DNA of 5,300 nt from positions 1-5,300 of the forward strand of contig JAABTZ010000253.1 of the NCBI GenBank assembly GCA_011389605.1. The letters are read 5' to 3'. This DNA is from Desulfobacteraceae bacterium. Its GTDB lineage: Bacteria; Desulfobacterota; Desulfobacteria; Desulfobacterales; Desulfosalsimonadaceae. The notes below the pieces were generated by a model. That model did not search any database, was not told the origin of the DNA, and saw only the letters and a program-made list of their open reading frames with translations. Of this stretch, positions 1 through 5,300 are shown one piece after another (positions within the stretch are counted from its first letter, which is position 1; every line of letters begins with the position of its first letter). A program made the position numbers and the translations under genes.

Positions 1-1092
1 GAACTGCTGCCTGCCATGATCCAATGGCAGAATGAACACGACAATCCCTTTCATTTCTACACCGAAGCCAGCATCAATTTAGCAGATGATCCGGAACTGA
101 TGACAGGCATGCGGGAGGCCGGGTTCAACTCTGTTTTTATCGGCATCGAAACCCCGGACCCAGAGGGACTGGCAGAAACAGGCAAGGTTCAGAATCTGAA
201 ATCCGACATGGAGGCAGCTGTGCGCACCATCCAGCAAAACGGCCTGGAGGTGCTGGCTGGCTTCATTCTCGGATTTGACAATGATGCCGCAGATATTTTT
301 GATCGCCAGATTCAATTTATCCAGAAAAACGCCATTCCCCAGGCCATGATTGGTCTTTTAAACGCTCTTCCCGGCACCCGTCTATATCAGAGGCTTGCCG
401 CCGAGAACAGGATTCTGGCACAATCGGCCGGAAACAATACACACAGCATGCAAACCAACTTTGAAACAGTCATGGACCAGGAAACCCTGCGCCGGGGATA
501 CCGGAAAATCCTGAAACACCTTTACGGCTTCAGGCTGAAAAATTATTTTTCCAGGTGCAGCCACCTGCTTGACCGGGTTGAATTCAGGGATCATTATCAG
601 CGAAAAATCAAGCCCGCGGAAGTCAAAATCTTTTTCCGGTCCCTTTGCCGCCAGCCCTTTACGGCCTATGGATTTAACTATATCAAATACATGGTGAGAA
701 ACGCCGTAAAAAACCGGGATCTTTTTGCCGAAGCAGTTACTTACTCCATCTACGGTCACCACTTCCACGCCATTACACGTCAAACGCTTAAAAAAGAAAA
801 AGTCTCCGATATTCTGGATAAAAAATACAAAAAATTCGCCAGAAAAGTAAACAGGTACTCAACAGCAGCCCGTACAGGCTCCAGACAGCAGCTGAATGCA
901 ATCAAAAAGCTCTGGGATACCCGTATGCGCTATCTAAAGCAGATGCAAAGCAAAATCAACAAACTCAATGAAGATTACCGTCAGGAACTGAGCCGGAAAT
1001 ATTTCGATATCTCCACCCAGATGCGGGAGCTGCTTGCCAACCTGGAAACAAGAACCCTGTCTTTCCAGGACCCCGGCGATACCCGGCACTGA
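1..1092 (+). CDS. B12-binding-type radical SAM protein with DUF4070 domain, 5'-truncated by the window edge
   Basis: The frame is open from base 1, so the ATG at base 16 is probably internal. 363 residues are visible, ending at TGA 1090-1092. Residues about 20-140 match the C-terminal half of a radical SAM barrel: a YTEASINLA strand, FIGIET (46-51), GFILGFD (87-93) and LNALPGTRLY (120-129), the last typical of the B12-binding radical SAM group. A TNF motif followed by a GYRKIL helix and a long basic region fits DUF4070, which usually follows such barrels. The CxxxCxxC iron-sulfur motif and any cobalamin-binding domain would lie upstream, unseen. From about residue 265 the protein becomes rich in Lys, Arg, Gln and Leu and looks like a coiled coil. 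The family cleaves S-adenosylmethionine to make a radical, but the substrate of DUF4070 members is generally unknown. A terminator directly follows, so this is the last gene of its unit. The family call is firm; the function is open. Confidence 0.86.
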   Translation, partial: ELLPAMIQWQNEHDNPFHFYTEASINLADDPELMTGMREAGFNSVFIGIETPDPEGLAETGKVQNLKSDMEAAVRTIQQNGLEVLAGFILGFDNDAADIFDRQIQFIQKNAIPQAMIGLLNALPGTRLYQRLAAENRILAQSAGNNTHSMQTNFETVMDQETLRRGYRKILKHLYGFRLKNYFSRCSHLLDRVEFRDHYQRKIKPAEVKIFFRSLCRQPFTAYGFNYIKYMVRNAVKNRDLFAEAVTYSIYGHHFHAITRQTLKKEKVSDILDKKYKKFARKVNRYSTAARTGSRQQLNAIKKLWDTRMRYLKQMQSKINKLNEDYRQELSRKYFDISTQMRELLANLETRTLSFQDPGDTRH

Positions 1093-1099
1093 CAGAAAA

Positions 1100-1139
1100 A
1101 GGGGCAATAAATTCCTTGACTTTTTGCCCCTGTTTTTTT
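1100..1139 (+). terminator. Rho-independent terminator after the radical SAM gene
   Basis: An 8-bp perfect stem, AGGGGCAA (1100-1107) with TTGCCCCT (1124-1131), encloses a 16-nt loop. After one G it is followed by seven T (1133-1139). The left arm begins eight bases after the upstream stop codon. The A-run before the left arm also pairs partly with the T-run, so the element may work weakly on the other strand, but no minus-strand gene ends here. It separates the radical SAM unit from the acyl-CoA dehydrogenase pair. Confidence 0.85.
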
Positions 1140-1144
1140 AATTT

Positions 1145-1173
1145 TTATCCATCATTTGCTGGAAGCATATATT
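1145..1173 (+). promoter_or_regulatory. Weak candidate sigma-70 promoter for the acyl-CoA dehydrogenase pair
   Basis: TATATT at 1168-1173 matches the -10 consensus at five of six positions. The hexamer 17 bases upstream, TTATCC at 1145-1150, matches the -35 consensus at only three of six. Transcription would begin near 1180, leaving a very short leader before the AAGGAG at 1182. A promoter is expected here because a terminator lies just upstream, but AT-rich spacers give such matches by chance. Confidence 0.2.
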
Positions 1174-1181
1174 TGGCACAC

Positions 1182-1187
1182 AAGGAG
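1182..1187 (+). promoter_or_regulatory. Ribosome binding site that decides the GTG start of the first acyl-CoA dehydrogenase
   Basis: AAGGAG stands six bases before GTG 1194. No in-frame ATG precedes it. The longer open frame reaches back to a TTG at 1116 that lies inside the terminator loop and has no ribosome binding site. The residues after the GTG (EFELDKSQKEIQ) are the usual beginning of an acyl-CoA dehydrogenase, so GTG is chosen. Confidence 0.85.
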
Positions 1188-1193
1188 CATCCC

Positions 1194-2351
1194 GTGGAAT
1201 TTGAACTCGACAAATCGCAAAAGGAAATACAAAAGGCGGTCCGGGACTTTACCCGGGGCCAGTTTGACAAAGACCTGATCCTGGAAGCCATGGGCAGCCA
1301 GAAATTTCCTTCAGCAATCTGGAAAAAAGCGGCAAAGCTTGGATTTTCGAGCATCCATACTCCGGAAGCATTTGAAGGCGGCGGCATGGGACTTCTTGAA
1401 TACGTGCTGGCAGCCGAGCAAATGTGTAAAAAAGACTCATCTGCAGGCATGGCCCTTATGCTGACCGGCTTTGGTTCTGAATGTATTTTCCGGTTTGCAG
1501 AAAACCGGCTGGCTGAAAAATATCTGCCCCCTGTGGCTACCGGAAAGATGCGTGCGGCAGCCGCCCTGTTTGAGCCTGGCGCAGGCCAGGATATTTCTGA
1601 TATCCGGACCACAGCCATGGAAGAAGGGGAGAGCCGGGTCATCAACGGCACCAAGGCCTATGTGCCAAATGGCGCCAGCGCCGGATTCTACGTGGTATTG
1701 TGCCGCAACGGCGCAGATGCACCTGAAACATCCCAAAACGATCTTGTTTTGATGGTTGTGGACGCAGATGCAGAAGGAATAAGCATTGAGCCAGTTGGCC
1801 CGACTCTGGGAGCCGGTCTGATGGATTTCGCCCATGTAACCTTTGAAAATGTTTGGGTTTCACAAAAAAACCAGGTGGGCAGAACCGGATCAGGCCGGGA
1901 GCATGTCCTGGCCTTTCTTAATGAAGCCAGAATCCAGGCCGCGGCCATGGCCTTGGGCACGGGTCAGGGCGCTTTTGACCGGGCCCTTGACTACGTCCGG
2001 CAGCGACGGCAGTTCGGCAAACAACTGGCGGCCTTTCAAATAACACGGCATAAACTTGCGGACATGACCGCCCGGCTTGATGCCGCCAGATGGGTCGTCT
2101 ACCGTGCGGCGGCAGCCTTTGACATCAACGCCTGCGATGCCCGAACGGCAGCTTCAGCCAAGCTCACCGCAACAGATGCCGCCATGGCGATCACCGACGA
2201 AGCAGTCCAGCTTCTGGGGGGCTATGGCTACATGGCGGAATACGAAGTGGAACATTTTTACAGGGACGCCAAAACCCTGGAAATTTTCCTCGGCACCCCC
2301 GGAGTGTTAAAGGATGTTATTGCCGGTGCTGTTATCGGCAGACTAAAGTAA
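1194..2351 (+). CDS. Acyl-CoA dehydrogenase family protein lacking the catalytic glutamate (probable non-catalytic partner subunit)
   Basis: A 385-residue protein of normal family length, starting at GTG 1194. The order is the N-terminal helical domain (about 1-115), the middle beta domain (about 120-225) and the C-terminal helical domain (about 230-385). C-terminal signatures are intact: RRQFG (271-275) and QLLGGYGY (339-346), which in this family bind the ADP part of FAD held in a neighbouring subunit; YRDAK (356-360) follows. Its own active-site signatures are degraded. The usual TEPxxGSD motif reads FEPGAGQD (126-133). The YEGT glutamate used by short- and medium-chain enzymes is Leu366 (IFLGT). 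The alternative glutamate just before the helix arginine, used by long-chain and isovaleryl enzymes, is Ala245 (NEAR). Glu244 is one residue off, and acidic residues there are common in the family. It should therefore be inactive alone or use an unusual base. The gene 22 bp downstream encodes a complementary paralog, so a heteromer is the best explanation. Substrate unknown; electrons would normally pass to electron-transfer flavoprotein. Confidence 0.9.
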   Translation: MEFELDKSQKEIQKAVRDFTRGQFDKDLILEAMGSQKFPSAIWKKAAKLGFSSIHTPEAFEGGGMGLLEYVLAAEQMCKKDSSAGMALMLTGFGSECIFRFAENRLAEKYLPPVATGKMRAAAALFEPGAGQDISDIRTTAMEEGESRVINGTKAYVPNGASAGFYVVLCRNGADAPETSQNDLVLMVVDADAEGISIEPVGPTLGAGLMDFAHVTFENVWVSQKNQVGRTGSGREHVLAFLNEARIQAAAMALGTGQGAFDRALDYVRQRRQFGKQLAAFQITRHKLADMTARLDAARWVVYRAAAAFDINACDARTAASAKLTATDAAMAITDEAVQLLGGYGYMAEYEVEHFYRDAKTLEIFLGTPGVLKDVIAGAVIGRLK

Positions 2352-2354
2352 TTC

Positions 2355-2360
2355 AAGGAG
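2355..2360 (+). promoter_or_regulatory. Ribosome binding site of the second acyl-CoA dehydrogenase
   Basis: AAGGAG, extended to AAGGAGAG, lies four bases after the upstream stop codon and 13 bases before ATG 2374. This is a long but usable spacing. No in-frame start lies closer, and the protein begins at ATG as expected for the family. Confidence 0.6.
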
Positions 2361-2373
2361 AGAACCTGCGGCC

Positions 2374-3519
2374 ATGGAAATACTTGCCTACACAAAAGCC
2401 CACGACCAGTTCAGGCAACGGATGCGCGCCTTTCTGGAAGAAGAGATAATCCCGCATATAAACCAGTGGGAAGCCGACCACATCACCCCCAAATGGGCCT
2501 GGCAGAAACTGGGAAGGGCCGGCTTTTTATGCACTGCTGTCAAGCCTGAATACGGCGGCATGGGCGGCGACTTTCTTTATTCCGTAATTGCCGCAGAAGA
2601 AATGGCAAGAACCAATCACACCGGCCTGGCCTCTGCCCTGCACTCTGATGTGGTGGTTCCCTATATCGAAGCCTTTGGAAATGAAGCCCAGAAGAAAAAA
2701 TATTTGCCCGGATGCGTGTCCGGAGACATCATAACGGCAGTGGCCATGACAGAGCCGGACGCAGGAAGCGATCTGGCCGGAATGACCAGCACGGCAGAAG
2801 AAAAGGACGGATTGATTGAAATAAACGGGGCAAAAACATTTATCTCAAACGGAATCAACGCTGATCTGGTCATTATTGCCGCCAAGGACCCGGCCGAGCC
2901 CAATGCCCATAAGGCAATGTCTTTGCTTATAGTCGAAGACGGGACCCCTGGATTCAAACGGGGCAGACACCTTGAGAAAATGGGATTTCACAGCCAGGAC
3001 ACAGCCGAGCTGTTTTTCACCAACTGCCGGATTCCGGCCGAAAACCGTCTCGGGGAAAAAGGTTCCGGCTTTAGCATGCTCATGGAAAAACTCCAGCAGG
3101 AACGCCTGGTTACATCCATTGGCGCCCAGGCTGCAGCAGAGCTCATCCTGGAGATAACCATGGAATTCTGCAAGAACACACCTGATAAGGACGGAAAACC
3201 TTTGTCCAAATACCAGGCAACCCAGTTTGCACTGGTGGAGATGGCAACAGAGGTCAAGCTTGGCCGGGCATTTCTCGATAAACTCATTGCTGGCCACGCC
3301 GCAGGAGAACAGGTTGTTGTGGAAACCTCCATGGCCAAGTACTGGATCACGGACCTGGCCAAAAAAATTTCCCGGAGATGCACGGACCTGTTCGGCGATT
3401 ACGGATTTTCCGAGGCCTGCCCCATTGTCCGGGGATTACGGGACGTGCGGGTGATGCCAATTTTTGCCGGCACCAATGAGATCATGAAAAACATTGCAGC
3501 AAAGTTCATGGGGCTGTAA
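2374..3519 (+). CDS. Acyl-CoA dehydrogenase, long-chain/isovaleryl type catalytic glutamate (probable catalytic subunit)
   Basis: A 381-residue protein with the standard three-domain fold. The middle-domain FAD signature is perfect: AMTEPDAGSD at 124-133. The YEGT glutamate is Ala365 (IFAGTNEI), but Glu243 in QQER (241-244) sits directly before the helix arginine, the place of the catalytic base in long-chain and isovaleryl-CoA dehydrogenases, so a base for alpha-proton abstraction is present. The two C-terminal motifs that bind FAD in a neighbouring subunit are broken: RxxFG reads PDKDG (270-274), losing both the Arg and the Phe, and QxxGGxG reads DLFGDYG (338-344). Such a protein should not form the usual homotetramer with four full FAD sites. 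The preceding gene supplies exactly the missing motifs. Both genes share an operon by their 22-bp spacing and strand. The reaction is presumably FAD-linked alpha,beta-desaturation of an acyl-CoA; chain length and substrate cannot be read from the sequence. It could instead be annotated simply as long-chain acyl-CoA dehydrogenase. Confidence 0.92.
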   Translation: MEILAYTKAHDQFRQRMRAFLEEEIIPHINQWEADHITPKWAWQKLGRAGFLCTAVKPEYGGMGGDFLYSVIAAEEMARTNHTGLASALHSDVVVPYIEAFGNEAQKKKYLPGCVSGDIITAVAMTEPDAGSDLAGMTSTAEEKDGLIEINGAKTFISNGINADLVIIAAKDPAEPNAHKAMSLLIVEDGTPGFKRGRHLEKMGFHSQDTAELFFTNCRIPAENRLGEKGSGFSMLMEKLQQERLVTSIGAQAAAELILEITMEFCKNTPDKDGKPLSKYQATQFALVEMATEVKLGRAFLDKLIAGHAAGEQVVVETSMAKYWITDLAKKISRRCTDLFGDYGFSEACPIVRGLRDVRVMPIFAGTNEIMKNIAAKFMGL

Positions 3520-3546
3520 GCGGAAAAATATCCGTCAGGGGGATGG

Positions 3547-5300
3547 TCAGTGTTCCATGGCTTCGGCCCTGGGCTTTAAAAACAGGTAATAGAGCAGATC
3601 GCAGTAACGGTCCAGCTTGATCATGCCTTCCTGGGACTCGGTATAGCGCCAGAAACCGTAGAGCTTGGTCAGAGCAAAAAGCTTGTCACTGTATCTGGCC
3701 CAGGTATATTTTTCCCTGACCCTGGCCATACCATTTTCAGATATCTGCTTCCACCTGGACTCATCTTTAATGCATTCAGAAACAAAGTTCCAGATCCCCT
3801 CGGCAATGAGGTCCGGCTGACTGGTGTTTAACAGATATCCGCTCTTTTTATCCTCAATAATCTCCGAGGGTCCGCCAAATATTGGCCCGAATGTGGGCAG
3901 GCCGCACTGCATTGCCTCGAGCACGGTCAGGCCGAAAGCTTCAAACAGGGCCGGCTGGACAAACATCCCTTTTTTGTCGGCAATGATCCTGTAAACCTCC
4001 CCGGTTTCCTCCTTGGCCACGCTGGGCAGCCAGCGGATATGGCCGTGCAGGTCATGGGCGCCGATTAGTTCATACATCCTTCTTATCTCACTTTGCTCTT
4101 CGGCATCATCGGATTCCTCTATGTGAATGCTTCCGGCTGCCAGCACAAGGTTGCAGTGATTCCTTAACTCAGGGTGCATGCCAAAAGCTTCCACCAGGCC
4201 GGTGATGTTCTTGATACGGTCAAGGCGCGCCATGGTAAAAATGGGCGGTTTTCCCGGATCTTCCAGGTGGCCGTAAATATCAGGGGCATCCAGGGCAAAG
4301 AGCCTGTTTTCCCAGCCGGTGCGCTGAACCGCCGACCTTTGTTCGGTTTCAAAATAGGGATAATAGTTGGCTTCATCCACTCCTGGCGGAACCACGTTGA
4401 ACTTTGGATTAAACAAATTTATACCGTTTACCACCTGGTAAAGCCCGGGCATGGTATAAAACTGATAGGATTCATACTGGCCAAACCTTGCTTCGGTGCC
4501 CGCGATCTCCTGGTAGGTGCTGGTTATTATAAAATCGGACTTGTTCATTGAAATCAGATCCGCGGTAAACTGACAGGAAAAATGATAATCTTCTTCCATA
4601 TCCCGCCAGTACAGGTCTGAAAACAAATACTTAGTCTTTTCAAGGGCATGGGCAATGGTGCACTGAATCACGTTCATCCGGTCGGAAAGAAGGGTGGCAA
4701 CCAGGTTGCCGTCTGAATAATTGCCTATAACCAAATCAGGCCGGCCCTGGAATTCTGCCAGCAGCTCCTTTTCACAATCCTTTGCAAATCTGTCAAGATA
4801 AGGCCAGATCTTAAAACGCGACACCCAGTCTTCCAGCACCCTGCCCTGGCTGTCGTAGAATGGAATTCGCAGAATATAGGCATGCTCCGTGCCCACAATA
4901 TCTTCTTTTGCCTGACCGCATGTGGTGCTTCCGGCATTGGGAATAAGGCGGGTAACAACTACAACCCTGGGCGTTACATCGATGCCGGCCAGTTCAAATT
5001 CCTTTACCATGTGAGCTTCCAGGGCCCGCACCTGGTCGAGGATATAAATAACCTGGCCTCCGGTGTCCGGTTTGCCCAAAACGTTTTCCTGGGCAAACCA
5101 CCCGTGGGGAGATAAAATGGCTATCTTTGAAATCATTGGCACCCTGGAGATAAATTCCTCAAGCTCCGCGGTGCGCGGTTCATGAAACAGGGCATGCAGC
5201 AAGGACATGGTCTCACGGATCCGACCGGCGTCATTGCCCCAGCCCGGCTCAAAGCCCCGGCTTTTGAGCTGGGGTTTTAACTGTTGATGGGGTAGATCAT
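3547..5300 (-). CDS. Sucrose synthase, 5'-truncated by the window edge
   Basis: A GT-B glycosyltransferase that reversibly converts sucrose plus NDP to NDP-glucose plus fructose in the cytoplasm. The frame stays open past the ATG at 5208 to the window edge, and the upstream codons encode GFEPGWG (5256-5236), a conserved sucrose synthase segment, so that ATG is internal. 583 residues are visible of about 790-800 usual. Numbering from Met 5208: SPHGWFAQENVLGKPDTGGQ (33-52) is the glycine-rich acceptor loop; NYSDGN (163-168), HALEKTKY (187-194), QFTADLISMN (213-222) and ITSTYQEIAGT (228-238) complete the first Rossmann domain; ARLDRIKN (327-334) carries the Arg/Lys pair (328, 333) that holds the nucleotide phosphates; EAFGLTVLE (423-431) is the E-x7-E motif of retaining GT4 enzymes. 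The C-terminus, with YGFWRY and a final helical segment, is complete. The plant-type QN motif before GEVYR is absent (Thr402 in place of Asn, Ser396 or Val397 in place of Gln), as is usual in bacterial enzymes that accept ADP. It converges on the dehydrogenase pair. Confidence 0.95.
   Translation of the reverse strand, partial: DLPHQQLKPQLKSRGFEPGWGNDAGRIRETMSLLHALFHEPRTAELEEFISRVPMISKIAILSPHGWFAQENVLGKPDTGGQVIYILDQVRALEAHMVKEFELAGIDVTPRVVVVTRLIPNAGSTTCGQAKEDIVGTEHAYILRIPFYDSQGRVLEDWVSRFKIWPYLDRFAKDCEKELLAEFQGRPDLVIGNYSDGNLVATLLSDRMNVIQCTIAHALEKTKYLFSDLYWRDMEEDYHFSCQFTADLISMNKSDFIITSTYQEIAGTEARFGQYESYQFYTMPGLYQVVNGINLFNPKFNVVPPGVDEANYYPYFETEQRSAVQRTGWENRLFALDAPDIYGHLEDPGKPPIFTMARLDRIKNITGLVEAFGMHPELRNHCNLVLAAGSIHIEESDDAEEQSEIRRMYELIGAHDLHGHIRWLPSVAKEETGEVYRIIADKKGMFVQPALFEAFGLTVLEAMQCGLPTFGPIFGGPSEIIEDKKSGYLLNTSQPDLIAEGIWNFVSECIKDESRWKQISENGMARVREKYTWARYSDKLFALTKLYGFWRYTESQEGMIKLDRYCDLLYYLFLKPRAEAMEH

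Noticed and set aside
1116..1144. TTGACT at 1116-1121 as a -35 element with TAATTT at 1139-1144
   Set aside because: The -35 match is good and the spacing is 17, but the -10 matches only three of six positions. Both parts are explained by the terminator loop and T-tract.
1174..1190. Sigma-54 -24/-12 element TGGCAC-N5-GAGCA with exact GG-N10-GC spacing
   Set aside because: The predicted transcription start, about 12 bases after the GC, falls past the GTG start codon, and the -12 half overlaps the Shine-Dalgarno sequence. Two of the five -12 positions also mismatch.
1116..1193. N-terminal extension of the first acyl-CoA dehydrogenase from TTG 1116
   Set aside because: The codons run through the terminator loop and T-tract and give a Cys/Phe-rich peptide unlike the family. 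There is no ribosome binding site, whereas AAGGAG stands six bases before GTG 1194.
1145..1654. Long minus-strand open frame opposite the first acyl-CoA dehydrogenase, and similar ones at 2845-3297 and 382-783
   Set aside because: They lie wholly opposite well-recognised genes, have no plausible ribosome binding site that I could see, and give no recognisable domain. They are typical antisense shadows of GC-moderate coding sequence.
5206..5208. ATG at 5208 (minus strand) as the true start of sucrose synthase
   Set aside because: Upstream in-frame codons have no stop to the window edge and encode the conserved GFEPGWG segment, so the gene begins outside the window.
5237..5274. Inverted repeats CCCCAGC/GCTGGGG and GCTCAAAGCC/GGCTTTTGAGC inside the sucrose synthase coding region
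   Set aside because: The inner arms leave a two-base loop and a bulge, the outer and inner stems compete for the same bases, and there is no T-tract. The bases are constrained by the conserved GFEPGWG codons, so chance is likely.

Overview
The window reads as chromosomal DNA of an anaerobic bacterium, most plausibly a Desulfobacterota (Desulfobacteraceae-like) sulfate reducer. That assignment is an inference. It rests on the combination of a B12-binding-type radical SAM/DUF4070 protein, a tandem pair of acyl-CoA dehydrogenases and a bacterial sucrose synthase, together with moderate GC content and strong AAGGAG ribosome binding sites. There is no rRNA or other marker gene to fix the taxon. 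I see no mobile element, tRNA, CRISPR array or direct-repeat structure.

Layout. (1) Bases 1-1092, plus strand: the 3' part of a radical SAM protein whose N-terminal half lies outside the window, with a lysine/arginine-rich, probably coiled-coil tail. (2) Bases 1100-1139: a good intrinsic terminator that closes that unit. (3) Bases 1194-2351 and 2374-3519, plus strand: two acyl-CoA dehydrogenase genes 22 bp apart, each with its own Shine-Dalgarno sequence, almost certainly one operon. (4) Bases 3547-5300, minus strand: sucrose synthase, converging on the dehydrogenase pair across only 27 bp and running off the right edge, so about 200 N-terminal residues are missing.

The most interesting point is the dehydrogenase pair. 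The first protein keeps the C-terminal FAD-binding signatures that an acyl-CoA dehydrogenase normally lends to its neighbouring subunit (RxxFG and QxxGGxG). It has lost the catalytic glutamate at both known positions and has a degenerate TEPxxGSD motif. The second protein is the mirror image: perfect TEPDAGSD and a glutamate at the long-chain/isovaleryl-type position, but degraded RxxFG and QxxGGxG motifs. This complementary decay is what an obligate heteromeric (alpha2beta2) enzyme with one FAD site per heterodimer would show, as known for the steroid side-chain dehydrogenases of mycobacteria. The substrate cannot be told from the window.

The three units do not obviously form one pathway. 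The radical SAM gene is separated by a terminator, and the sucrose synthase is on the opposite strand. The sucrose synthase suggests sucrose or nucleotide-sugar metabolism, perhaps for compatible-solute or glycogen turnover.
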